Shown in pieces: positions 9,401 through 17,804 of a stretch of 64,000 bases of DNA; the stretch's first letter is position 1; the number at the start of each line of letters is the position of its first letter. Origin of the DNA: Parvibaculaceae bacterium Mf 1.05b.01. GTDB taxonomy: Bacteria; Pseudomonadota; Alphaproteobacteria; Parvibaculales; Parvibaculaceae. The notes below the pieces were generated by a model. It did not search any database. It worked only from the letters and a program-made list of their open reading frames with translations, and was not told the origin of the DNA. Position numbers and translations under genes: made by a program. The DNA lies in contig BAOK01000001.1 of assembly GCA_000509225.1 (NCBI GenBank), positions 1,888,245-1,952,244 on the forward strand, in the 5' to 3' direction.

Positions 9401-9606
9401 TTAGGCTTGAGAGCGACGACGCCACAGCGCAAACATCGTTAGACCGACAAAAAAAGCGAGTGCAGGTAGCAAAACAAAATCCAGGTAGCCAACAGCGGCA
9501 GACAGTCCCACTAGGCCGAACAAAATAACAATACGGGCGTAAAACAGCATAGCGCGACGATGATCGTGCCAATCACGCCAGTGGCGAGCCAGCCTGTGTC
9601 CGTCAT
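9401..9606 (-). pseudogene. merF: MerF mercury transporter, single-base frameshift
   Basis: The leftward ATG at 9606 overlaps the merP stop (ATGA). The frame reads 31 residues of a MerF-like protein, with the Cys pair in ALCCFTPVL, and then shifts. One base is missing near 9527-9530 (GTATTG where GTATTGG is needed). After that the other frame continues the MerF pattern ILFGLVGLSAAVGYLDFVL and ends ALWRRRSQA at 9401. Unshifted reading ends in a TAG six codons later. The 206-nt length is one short of a multiple of three. The second Cys pair at the C-terminus of classical MerF is absent. MerT may supply Hg(II) uptake instead. Confidence 0.75.
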
Positions 9607-9896
9607 GGTGTTGTGACCTTTAGTTCAGAGGGATAACCAGCATTTTCTGTGGCTTCCGTCAGACTTGCTATTGTCGTGATCTCATCGTCGTACGTTACGA
9701 TGGCTTCACGGGTCTCCAAGGTAGCCTCCACTGACAGGACTCCCTCAACGCCTTTGAGCGCACTCTTGACCTGATAGGGACACGTTTGGCAAGTCATACC
9801 CTCAACAGACAGGGTCACTGTCTGGTCAGCTGCCTGAGCGTTCGTTGCCAGTAGCAAGAGACCAAAGGTGAGGGTTAAATTTTGTAAGCTTTTCAC
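9603..9896 (-). CDS. merP: Periplasmic mercury-binding protein MerP
   Basis: This 97-residue protein has a signal peptide (cleavage near AQA-AD, about residue 22) followed by one HMA domain. The mercury-binding motif is GMTCQTCP, and the rest of the fold keeps GVEGVLSVEATLE. MerP captures Hg(II) in the periplasm and passes it to the membrane transporters. It lies between merT and merF on the same strand. Confidence 0.93.
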   Translation of the reverse strand: MKSLQNLTLTFGLLLLATNAQAADQTVTLSVEGMTCQTCPYQVKSALKGVEGVLSVEATLETREAIVTYDDEITTIASLTEATENAGYPSELKVTTP

Positions 9897-9914
9897 AGGT
9901 GGATCCTTTCTCCG

Positions 9915-10313
9915 TTAAGGCAGGTAGTCTGCAATGAGTGGAAACCAGTAGGGGAAACTCAGAACAATCAGCACCATTCCGGCACCAGTCCAAAGCCCTG
10001 TCTTCACGAGACGGTTGGGGAGAGGGCGTGCACACACTTCTCCTTCTTCACACTCATCCTGCTGCTGCCAATAGACTTGAAAAAACCCATAACCAAGGGC
10101 ACCTATTGCCCCAGCGATGAAATACGGCTGGTAGGGTTCCAGCGCTCGAAGACTGCCCATCCATGCACCGCTTACACCAAAGAGTGTCAGCGCCAGCGGG
10201 AGAATGCAGCAACTGGATGCGGCCAGCGCGCCGAATATTCCACCAGCTGCCAACAATCCTTGTTTGCCTTCCCTGGTGGGTCCTACTTCATTCTTCGAAA
10301 CATGCGTCATCAT
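9915..10313 (-). CDS. merT: Mercuric ion transporter MerT
   Basis: This 132-residue inner-membrane protein takes Hg(II) from MerP into the cytoplasm. It has three membrane segments; the first contains the vicinal Cys pair (ASSCCILPLALTLFGVSGAW). The second pair on the cytoplasmic loop appears as two separated Cys residues (ECEEGEVC, about residues 88-95). Two adjacent Met codons at the start are both possible; AGAGG lies upstream. It is the first gene after the MerR-type promoter at 10344-10374. Confidence 0.92.
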   Translation of the reverse strand: MMTHVSKNEVGPTREGKQGLLAAGGIFGALAASSCCILPLALTLFGVSGAWMGSLRALEPYQPYFIAGAIGALGYGFFQVYWQQQDECEEGEVCARPLPNRLVKTGLWTGAGMVLIVLSFPYWFPLIADYLP

Positions 10314-10343
10314 TTTCCTCTAGCTATTTCTCAAGTTCTGCGT

Positions 10344-10374
10344 ATCGTAAAACCTGTAGTAACTACAGGTGCAA
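10344..10374 (-). promoter_or_regulatory. mer promoter/operator with 19-bp spacer
   Basis: Read leftward: -35 TTGCAC (10374-10369), 19-bp spacer, -10 TACGAT (10349-10344). The perfect palindrome ACCTGTAGT-A-ACTACAGGT (10352-10370) fills the spacer. This is the standard divergent MerR site between merR and merTPFA. Confidence 0.9.
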
Positions 10375-10385
10375 GAGAAAAAGGA

Positions 10386-10808
10386 ATGAGCCAGATCACA
10401 CCCTCGCGAGGACTCTTAATCGGTGAACTATCCAGGCGTACTGGAGTCAATATTGAAACCATTCGCTACTATGAGCGCAGTGGAATCATGCCAAAGCCCA
10501 AGCGAAGCGAAGGGGGGCATAGACTTTACAATAGCGAGCAGTTAAATCGGCTGGCCTTTATCAAACGCAGCCGAGAACTTGGGTTCAGTCTCAAAGAGGT
10601 CTGTGGCTTTCTAACGCTTATTGATAGTGATGAGATGACTTGCGGTGAAATTCACGTAAGGACGATGGATCACCTCACAGAAGTTCGACAAAAAATTGCC
10701 GATCTCAAGAAGATGGAACGCACACTCAAAGTGATGGCTGCTCAATGCTCCCGTGGCGATACGCCTGACTGCCCTATCGTGGATGACCTTTATCATCTTG
10801 GCTCTTAA
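10386..10808 (+). CDS. merR: Mercury-responsive regulator MerR
   Basis: This 140-residue MerR-family regulator has the winged helix (IETIRYYERSGIMPKP) and all three mercury-binding Cys: Cys86 in MTCGEI, and Cys121 and Cys129 in CSRGDTPDC. The Cys in the dimer helix distinguishes it from the CueR-type protein at 5698. I chose the ATG at 10386 with AAGGA upstream; the frame is open further left but that part overlaps merT and its operator. It is divergent from merT and shares the palindromic operator. Confidence 0.92.
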   Translation: MSQITPSRGLLIGELSRRTGVNIETIRYYERSGIMPKPKRSEGGHRLYNSEQLNRLAFIKRSRELGFSLKEVCGFLTLIDSDEMTCGEIHVRTMDHLTEVRQKIADLKKMERTLKVMAAQCSRGDTPDCPIVDDLYHLGS

Positions 10809-10814
10809 TGAGCC

Positions 10815-11026
10815 CTACAAGCCCACGTTCCAAAAGTAGATAGCACCGACGAATTGGGCCCCCAGAAGCACAACGGTCCAAAACTCAGTTAGGCAGAGTG
10901 TCGCGATCCATACGCACGCTATTCCCAACAGGCCACCGCCAACGCAAACGCCCGCATACCAAAATCCAATCACAACAGCGATGAAGATCGCACTCCAAAA
11001 AGGCCTGCCAGAAAAGAAGAAGACAC
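10815..11026 (-). pseudogene. Possible small Trp-rich membrane protein after cusA, probably frameshifted
   Basis: Between merR and cusA the leftward strand has an open frame whose second half reads as convincing membrane protein (FIAVVIGFWYAGVCVGG, then a Trp-rich second segment) and stops at 10815. It has no good start in frame. Inserting one base at the five-A run 10997-11001 joins it to a GTG at 11026 and gives a smooth N-terminus (SSSFLAGLF-WSAIF). The 212-nt length fits one lost base. It lies 64 nt after cusA on the same strand. I do not recognise the family; the call rests on hydrophobicity and context only. Confidence 0.4.
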
Positions 11027-11090
11027 ATAGAGAGCTTCTAGCCGAACGGGCTATGGTCCGGACAACGTGGGTTCGTATTAGTGCTTTTAA

Positions 11091-14000
11091 CTAGAGCGGC
11101 CCCTTAGCAACCGTTCGCTGACGCACAAGAAAATACACAGCAGGAACTACAACGAGAGCAAGAAATGTAGCGCTTACCATTCCTCCAACCATGGGCGCTG
11201 CGATACGACGCATAACTTCCGCACCTGTTCCAGAGCCATACATGATAGGTGCCAAACCAGCGACGATAACGGCAAACGTCATCACTATCGGTCGTAGCCG
11301 CCGAAGCGCACCTCTTCGTATTGCAGTACGGAGCTCTTCAACAGTTATACTGCGTCCAACACTCGCGGCTTCGGTCTCTGCGTTTGCTAATTCCTGTCTT
11401 AGATACATAACCATCAAGACGCCGATCTCTACCGCAACACCTGCTAGTGCGATAAAGCCAACTGCAACGGCTACAGACATATTAAAATCAAGCATCCACA
11501 TCAGCCAGATTCCCCCCACCAACGCAAAGGGTAATGTCCCCATGATGATTAGGACATCTGTAGCGTTTTTGAAATTTAGGAAGAGAAGCAACATGATGAT
11601 GACAATCATGGCGGGGCCGACCAATACAAACCGTTCTTGCGCGCGTTGCATGTATTCATACTGTCCGGACCACGAAATTGTATAGCCAGCAGGCAGCTCA
11701 ACTTGGTCGTTAACTGTGCGTCGTGCCTCATCGACATAAGACCCCAGATCGCGGCCTGCGATATCCACATACACCCAACCATTGAGCCTGGCATTTTCAC
11801 TTCTAATGACCCCAGGACCTTCAGCCACTCTTACGTCAGCGACACGTCCAAGCGGAATTTCAGCTCCGCCAGGTGTGACGATCGGCAATAGACGCAATTG
11901 TTGAGGTGAATTTCGTGTGTCACGCGGATACCGTAAATTGATCGGGTACCGCTCTAGCCCTTCAATACTCTCTCCAATAGTCATTCCGCCAATTGCCGTG
12001 CGCACTACATCATGAACATCTGAAATGTTCAGCCCAAAACGAGCGGCAGCTTCTCGATTGACATCAATATCTATAAACCGCCCACCAGTGACACGTTCGG
12101 CGTAAACGGAGCTGGTGCCAGGAACAGGTTGCAAAACTTGCTCAATGCGGCGGCCAATTTCTCCGATAACAGTAAGGTCTGGCCCGGAGACTTTGACGCC
12201 CACAGGGGTCTTGATGCCGGTGGCCAGCATGTCCAACCGGTTTTTGATTGGCATAATCCAGACATTGGTCAGGCTGGGGATCTGAACCAGGGCGTCCAGC
12301 TCTTCTTTTAAACGCGCCATCGTCATTCCCTCCCGCCACTGATCCCGTGGTTTAAGACGAATTGTCGTTTCAATCATTGAAAGGGGTGCTGGGTCGGTCG
12401 CACTCTCAGCTCTCCCGGCTTTCCCATAAACCGTTTCCACTTCCGGCACTGATGCAATAAGGCGGTTTGTCTGTTGCAGAATTTGCGCCATCTTGCCCGC
12501 CGAGATGGCTGGAAAGGCGCTGGGCATATAGAGCAAATCGCCTTCATCCAGATCCGGCATAAACTCACCTCCCAACTGTGTCGTTGGAAGGATCGTACTT
12601 AACATGACAAGTCCAGCGATCAGAAGCGTCGTCCATGGGCGCCGCAGCGCCAATTTCAGGACGGGTCCGTACCCGGCGGCCAGAACACGGTTGACAGGAT
12701 TTTGATGCTCAGGCGCAATCTTCCCGCGAACGAGTAGGCCAATTAAAACAGGTACCACCGTCACCGAAAGCGCCGTCGCGGCGGCCATCGCGTATGTTTT
12801 GGTGAAGGCGAGAGGTTGGAACATCCGCCCCTCCTGCGCTTCCAATGCAAAAATGGGCGTGAAGCTCAACGTGATGATGAGCAGTGAGAAAAACAATGCG
12901 GGGCCGACTTCGACGCAGGCATCTGCGACAATGCGCCAGCGCTCTTCTCCCTCCACATCCTTTTCTTCCAATCGTGTATGAACATTTTCAATCATGACGA
13001 TGGTCGCATCGACCATGGCGCCAACAGCAATAGCAATACCACCAAGCGACATAATGTTTGCATTGATCCCCTGCGAGTTCATAACGATAAACGCGGCGAG
13101 CACACCAAGCGGTAGACTTAGCGCAACGACAAGTGCAGAGCGCAGGTGGAAGAGAAACAATGCACAAACCAATGCAACGATGAAAAATTCTTCAATCAGT
13201 TTTCCTTGTAGCGTTTCTATTGCTCGCTCGATCAAACTCGACCGGTCATAGGTCGTGACGACTTCCACGCCTTCTGGCAAACCCTTAGCAAGTATCGCCA
13301 GTTTTTCCTTAACTCTTTCAATCGTGGCCATCGCATTTTCGCCCGAACGCATGACGATAACGCCGCCGACAGCTTCGCCTTCGCCATTCAATTCCCCTAT
13401 CCCTCGGCGGAGTTCAGGACCTAGACGAATGCTTGCCACGTCGCGCAAAAGAACCGGGATGCCCAGATCAGTCACCTTCAGCGGAATGCTCTCAAGGTCT
13501 TCAGCTGAACTTACATAGCCGCTGGCACGAACCATGTATTCAGCCTCGGCCATCTCGATGACCCGGCCCCCAGTTTCCTGATTGCCTCTCTCGATCGCAC
13601 GTCTCACCTGCGCCAATGGCAGTTCGTACGCGCGGAGGCGATCGGGATCAACAACCACTTGATATTGCTGGATCATGCCGCCGATCGTTGCAACTTCGGA
13701 AACACCTTCGACAGTTTGCAGTTCGAATTTTAGGAACCAGTCTTGCAAGCTTCTCAGTTGAGACAAATCATGCGAGCCAGTTCGATCAACAAGGGCATAT
13801 TGAAACACCCACCCCACACCAGTAGCGTCAGGCCCGAGAGCTGGTTTGGCAGAGGTCGGCAATTGGGGAGCTATCTGGCTGAGATACTCCAAAACGCGCG
13901 ATCGAGCCCAATAAAGGTCGGTGCCATCTTCGAAAATAATGTAGACGAAAGAATCATTGAAGAAGGAATAACCCCGCACGGTCACGGCACCGGGAACAGC

Positions 14001-14222
14001 GAGCATTGCTGTAGTGAGAGGATAGGTGACCTGATCTTCGACTACCTGCGGCGCTTGTCCCGGATAGCTTGTTTTGATGATCACCTGAACATCTGAAAGA
14101 TCAGGAATGGCATCCAAAGGCGTGGACCGCAATGAAAGGACCCCTGCTCCAGCCAAAAACAAGCCAGCGACAACAATCAAAAATCGATTGGCAATTGACC
14201 AGCGGATAAGCGCTTCAATCAT
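11091..14222 (-). CDS. cusA: CusA-type Cu(I)/Ag(I) efflux RND pump
   Basis: This 1043-residue inner-membrane proton antiporter drives Cu(I)/Ag(I) out through a tripartite channel. It has the RND 12-helix plan with two large periplasmic loops. The TM4 motif AIAVGAMVDATIVMIEN is of the monovalent-cation type. Met566 (YMPS), Met616 (PLSM) and Met665 (NRLDM) match the E. coli CusA relay methionines 573/623/672 with the same 50 and 49 residue spacing, which argues for Cu(I)/Ag(I) rather than Zn/Co/Cd. The start overlaps the cusB stop (ATGA). The operon order is small secreted gene, cusC, cusB, cusA. Confidence 0.93.
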   Translation of the reverse strand: MIEALIRWSIANRFLIVVAGLFLAGAGVLSLRSTPLDAIPDLSDVQVIIKTSYPGQAPQVVEDQVTYPLTTAMLAVPGAVTVRGYSFFNDSFVYIIFEDGTDLYWARSRVLEYLSQIAPQLPTSAKPALGPDATGVGWVFQYALVDRTGSHDLSQLRSLQDWFLKFELQTVEGVSEVATIGGMIQQYQVVVDPDRLRAYELPLAQVRRAIERGNQETGGRVIEMAEAEYMVRASGYVSSAEDLESIPLKVTDLGIPVLLRDVASIRLGPELRRGIGELNGEGEAVGGVIVMRSGENAMATIERVKEKLAILAKGLPEGVEVVTTYDRSSLIERAIETLQGKLIEEFFIVALVCALFLFHLRSALVVALSLPLGVLAAFIVMNSQGINANIMSLGGIAIAVGAMVDATIVMIENVHTRLEEKDVEGEERWRIVADACVEVGPALFFSLLIITLSFTPIFALEAQEGRMFQPLAFTKTYAMAAATALSVTVVPVLIGLLVRGKIAPEHQNPVNRVLAAGYGPVLKLALRRPWTTLLIAGLVMLSTILPTTQLGGEFMPDLDEGDLLYMPSAFPAISAGKMAQILQQTNRLIASVPEVETVYGKAGRAESATDPAPLSMIETTIRLKPRDQWREGMTMARLKEELDALVQIPSLTNVWIMPIKNRLDMLATGIKTPVGVKVSGPDLTVIGEIGRRIEQVLQPVPGTSSVYAERVTGGRFIDIDVNREAAARFGLNISDVHDVVRTAIGGMTIGESIEGLERYPINLRYPRDTRNSPQQLRLLPIVTPGGAEIPLGRVADVRVAEGPGVIRSENARLNGWVYVDIAGRDLGSYVDEARRTVNDQVELPAGYTISWSGQYEYMQRAQERFVLVGPAMIVIIMLLLFLNFKNATDVLIIMGTLPFALVGGIWLMWMLDFNMSVAVAVGFIALAGVAVEIGVLMVMYLRQELANAETEAASVGRSITVEELRTAIRRGALRRLRPIVMTFAVIVAGLAPIMYGSGTGAEVMRRIAAPMVGGMVSATFLALVVVPAVYFLVRQRTVAKGPL

Positions 14223-15463
14223 TGATGAGCTCCGTGTACATCCGATGTCGTCAAGCGCAAAAGAGCCGCATCCAGGCTAGCTTCTGAGTCGATCAAAAAC
14301 TGGCTAGACGTAACAACCCGTTCACCGACCGTCACTCCTTCAAGGATCTGTACCTGGCCACCGCTTTCGATGCCAGGGACAACTCTGGCGGGACGGAAAC
14401 GCCCCTTCCCTAGCGCTAAGATGACCCTATCCCCAGATGACGCCCTGATTAGCGCCTGTTCGGGTACAACCACAACACCCGTTTCTGTGGCTGCTTCAAT
14501 TGATAGATTGGCGTACATATTTGGCTTCAACCGGCCATCTGTATTTGGGAACCTCATGCGCACACGAACCGTGCGCGTATTCGCCTCCACCGTGGGGTAG
14601 ACATATTCAACCCGCCCAGTCCAGGTTTTTCCGGGAAACGCGGGAAGCATCATTTCGGCGCTCTGACCTGGTTCAACCCAACCAGCTTCGGTCTCGAATA
14701 CATCTGCTAGAACCCAAACCTCGGACAGGTCAGCTAAGCTCATTGTCGTGTCGGATGGACGAACAAACATACCCTCGCGAACATTTAGTTCCATTACAAC
14801 GCCCGGCTGGGTCGTAAAAACGTCAATCAAATGCGCGGCAGTTCCAGAAGAGCGCAACTTGTCAACTTGATCCGACGTCATACCCAGCGCTAGCAGTCTA
14901 TCCTGACCGGCAACTATGAGAGCACGATGGTTCAACCGTAACGCCTGAAGATATTCAGATTGGGCAGCGACCAGATTTGGTGAGTAAATCTGAAACAGAA
15001 GATCGCCTTCCGCCACTATCTCTCCTTCGGTTTCAATTGCCAATTTCTCAATCCATCCTTCGGAGCGAACATGAATATCGGATCGTCGCTCATCGTCCAT
15101 CATGACGCTCCCTACAGTCTGGATGTTTCTAGAGATATCGGTGCGTATTACGACTTCTGTACGGACACCAATGTTGTTGATCACCGCCGGGTTTATCCTA
15201 AGCGCTGGCCCGTCGTCACTGGCATCACCTCCCCCGTCAGCGTAAATCGGGATCAGGTCCATTCCCATGGGCGACTTGCCAGGCCCATCGCGCCGGTAAT
15301 TGGGGTCCATAGGCGCTTGCCAATAGGCCACAACCCGCTCTTCGGTCGATCTGCCGTCTGTTTCCATGCTCGTTTCACCTATAGAAAAACTGGCAAGCGA
15401 ATACCCAAGAAATCCAGCTACAAATAGCAGGAGCCCCAATATCGAAATTTGAATTCTGCTCAT
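14219..15463 (-). CDS. cusB: CusB-type periplasmic adaptor
   Basis: This 414-residue membrane-fusion protein links the pump to the outer-membrane channel. It has one N-terminal membrane anchor (residues about 5-25). A degenerate heavy-metal-binding motif follows (YWQAPMDPNY then GKSPMGMDL, residues about 45-70), and then the barrel-sandwich and beta-barrel domains (FQIYSPNLVAAQSEYL). The Met-rich N-terminus agrees with a Cu(I)/Ag(I) adaptor that hands ions to CusA. The start at 15463 overlaps the cusC stop; the frame upstream lies in cusC. Confidence 0.9.
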   Translation of the reverse strand: MSRIQISILGLLLFVAGFLGYSLASFSIGETSMETDGRSTEERVVAYWQAPMDPNYRRDGPGKSPMGMDLIPIYADGGGDASDDGPALRINPAVINNIGVRTEVVIRTDISRNIQTVGSVMMDDERRSDIHVRSEGWIEKLAIETEGEIVAEGDLLFQIYSPNLVAAQSEYLQALRLNHRALIVAGQDRLLALGMTSDQVDKLRSSGTAAHLIDVFTTQPGVVMELNVREGMFVRPSDTTMSLADLSEVWVLADVFETEAGWVEPGQSAEMMLPAFPGKTWTGRVEYVYPTVEANTRTVRVRMRFPNTDGRLKPNMYANLSIEAATETGVVVVPEQALIRASSGDRVILALGKGRFRPARVVPGIESGGQVQILEGVTVGERVVTSSQFLIDSEASLDAALLRLTTSDVHGAHQ

Positions 15464-16704
15464 TGAACTTCCCCTACCAAATAGTTGAGTTTCGCCCAAG
15501 CTTTGCCACGCTCGGTGCGCAACTCCATACGTTTCAATTCAGCGTCAAGCTGCGCGAGTTGACTGCGAATGAGTTCGGGGAAATCCGTACGTCCGCTGGC
15601 GTATGTTGAAATTGACGCGTTCGCCGTCTCCCTTGCCCGCTCAATGACGGCGTCGCTATAAAGCTGGACGCGCTCCCCTAACAAACTCCAATCTGTAGTC
15701 GCTCGCTCCAAATCTCGACGCAAGTCCAAAAGGGTTGCCGACCGATCCAATTGAGCGGCACCTCTTTGTCTTACTGCCGCTGACAATCGGCGGTCTTGCC
15801 TGTCGGCAGCGAAAAGCGGTATCGATAACGTGACACCAATACTTGCCAAGTCTGACCTGCTTCCCCCACGTGCGCCGTATTTCCCCTCAAGAGCCCACGA
15901 GGGTTTGTAGGCTTGTTCTGCGAGCCCTACATCCGCATCACCAACTTCGATCACCGCATCAGCGATCAGCACAGCGGGGTGCTGAACAAGCGCCTCTTCC
16001 ATTTCTGCAATGCTTGGTGGGTCTGAGAGATCAGGTAGATTGCTACTAAGCGGTCTCAACGCATCTACACCTAGAAAGCGTTCCAATTCAGCCCGCGCCA
16101 ACTCTTCCCGGCGCAGGAAGTCCGTCAGTTGATCATCCAGAAGTGATAACTCGAGTTCTGCACGCAAAATATGCTGGGTGGTTAGGACACCGGTTGAAAA
16201 AGACGCGTGAAGCGCCTGAATCATTTCGTTCACCGCGCGCTTGCTTGCTAGGACGCTCTTTTGCGCGCTCGTCCAATAGAATCCATCAAACCAAGCGGTC
16301 CGCACGGCCAGACTAATTTCTCGTAAGGCAAGTTCCTTTCGGGCTCGCATCACGCCAGCCTCTGCTTGTCGGCGACCGCCGCGCAACGAGAGTGTCCGTC
16401 CAGCAGGAAAGACCTGGCGAATGCCAACTTGAGCCTGCGTCATATTCTCCTGAGAGAAGCGGAAAGTATCGGTTGAGAGGTTGGCAATCCCGCCAGATAT
16501 CGTTGGGTCCTCAAGCTGCGCATCTGCAATGGCTTGATCTTCCAAGGCCGCTGTTTTTTCGACCAAGCTGAGCAATTGCGGGTCTTCCGCTGTTACGGCG
16601 AGACGGATTGCTTCGGAAAGGCTGAGTGGATCGGCATTGGCGAGCGAGGGATTCGCCCACAACACCGCGAGAGCAAAAGCTCCCGCACTACTAAATTTTC
16701 GCAT
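15460..16704 (-). CDS. cusC: CusC/TolC-type outer-membrane efflux protein
   Basis: This 414-residue protein has a signal peptide (MRKFSSAGAFALAVLWA, cleavage near ANA-DP). The repeated long amphipathic helices of the outer-membrane efflux family follow, including NLSTDTFRFSQENMTQAQVG. It forms the exit duct of the Cus system. I chose the Met at 16704 because it begins the signal peptide. Its stop overlaps the cusB start, so cusCBA is tightly coupled. Confidence 0.85.
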   Translation of the reverse strand: MRKFSSAGAFALAVLWANPSLANADPLSLSEAIRLAVTAEDPQLLSLVEKTAALEDQAIADAQLEDPTISGGIANLSTDTFRFSQENMTQAQVGIRQVFPAGRTLSLRGGRRQAEAGVMRARKELALREISLAVRTAWFDGFYWTSAQKSVLASKRAVNEMIQALHASFSTGVLTTQHILRAELELSLLDDQLTDFLRREELARAELERFLGVDALRPLSSNLPDLSDPPSIAEMEEALVQHPAVLIADAVIEVGDADVGLAEQAYKPSWALEGKYGARGGSRSDLASIGVTLSIPLFAADRQDRRLSAAVRQRGAAQLDRSATLLDLRRDLERATTDWSLLGERVQLYSDAVIERARETANASISTYASGRTDFPELIRSQLAQLDAELKRMELRTERGKAWAKLNYLVGEVQ

Positions 16705-16796
16705 GTTTTTCTCACGAGTCTGAGCGCGATCAAGCATTGGCGCGCTAGCACGTACCAATGACCGTTAATCCGCGTTAAAAAGGAACGCAGCGCAGC

Positions 16797-17126
16797 TCAG
16801 GCTCGTGGTGGAGGCAGATCGAAAGCAGGTAATGCAGCTGTAGCGATTTTAGGGGTCATTGGGCCATATTGCTCGGGTCCAAATGACGAAGGAAGCTGGA
16901 GACGCTGTGTCAAAACGGTGAGATTTAGCGCTAATCCACAAACAGCCTGACACGTTTTTTCACAATCGGGCAGAACTTGATTTTCGTCACAGTCTTCGCA
17001 ATCCATACAGTCGAATTCTGCTTCGGATGTGCCCACGTCATCACCCATAGGCATAGAATTCACTTGTGGTACCAATGCCACAGCAAACAAGACTGCGAGA
17101 ATACAGGAGATGAAAGACTGCTTCAT
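16797..17126 (-). CDS. Small secreted Cys-rich protein before cusCBA
   Basis: This 109-residue protein (start chosen at the Met of MKQSFIS) has a signal peptide followed by a Cys/Asp cluster (DCMDCEDCDEN, then PDCEKTCQAVC). It ends in a proline tail, DLPPPRA. The six Cys in about 25 residues suggest soft-metal binding or disulfides in the periplasm. It is the first gene of the cusCBA series, 92 nt upstream of cusC, and a perfect palindrome lies just before it. The plan resembles the secreted proteins at 2133 and 37333. No function is established. Confidence 0.65.
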   Translation of the reverse strand: MKQSFISCILAVLFAVALVPQVNSMPMGDDVGTSEAEFDCMDCEDCDENQVLPDCEKTCQAVCGLALNLTVLTQRLQLPSSFGPEQYGPMTPKIATAALPAFDLPPPRA

Positions 17127-17151
17127 TGGCTGTTCGGACACCCGTTCAATC

Positions 17152-17165
17152 TGAGCATATGCTCA
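17152..17165. promoter_or_regulatory. Perfect palindrome upstream of the cus series
   Basis: TGAGCATATGCTCA is a perfect 14-bp inverted repeat 25 nt before the small secreted gene. Its form (TGAxCA..TGxTCA) resembles ArsR/SmtB-family metal-sensor sites rather than the MerR-type dyads elsewhere in the window. No ArsR-family gene is visible here, so the regulator would be encoded elsewhere. Confidence 0.5.
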
Positions 17166-17242
17166 TTTGCGTGTAATCCGATTTCCGTGAATGAATAGGC
17201 ATCGAATTCTCGCATCTTCTAAAGACTACCACAATTTTACAT

Positions 17243-17493
17243 CTATTCTTTGACCAAAATCAAAAAGGCGTGCCTATCCCAAAAAATGGCGGTCACTTGA
17301 AGCCTACCGTCAATCGCGTCGATGCGGACGCGCACCCCGACAATAGATGAATCGCCCGCGTCGCCTGGGCTCAGGCTCAAATGCTTCACAGGTTTTCTGT
17401 AGTGCGCCACAACGTTCAACAAACCACCGACGAGAATGACTGAAACAAATATCCATCCGCGCCAGGACCGAAAACTTCTTCGTTACTATCCAT
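17243..17493 (-). pseudogene. Possible small membrane-anchored protein, frameshifted
   Basis: A leftward ATG at 17493 (MDSNEEVF) runs out of frame at a four-base A-run (17471-17474). One added base there gives a continuous product of about 83 residues with one membrane segment (WIFVSVILVGGLLNVVAHY) and a soluble tail (RVRIDAIDGRLQVTAIFW), ending at 17243. The 251-nt length fits a single lost base. There is no strong ribosome-binding site, and no family is recognised. The rest of 17494-17804 shows no convincing gene. Confidence 0.35.
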
Positions 17494-17804
17494 GGATTTA
17501 GCCCGTGCTCTCTAAACTTTGACGCCAAAACCACCACAGATAGTACATGAACAATGGTTAACGCCGCTACATGGCGTACCAGAGTTTAGTGGGACCTTTT
17601 GGAACCAGCCGCATGGGACACTGTTTCGTCGCCAGCCAACAAGTAGTTTAACTCTCATTTTAAATTGTGGCCTCCACCCATTGACCCGCGGTTTTCTCAA
17701 TACAAGAAAAAGGAGCGGTGATTTGGACTCGGACTAAAATCCGACAAAACAACAAAAGGAATCCGGTCGTCATCAGCACAAAAACCGAGACCAAATACCT
17801 AAAT

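Noticed and set aside
7972-9432. Longer MerA beginning at 9432.
   Set aside because: The start would be a TTG inside merF; the GTG at 9387 has a proper ribosome-binding site.
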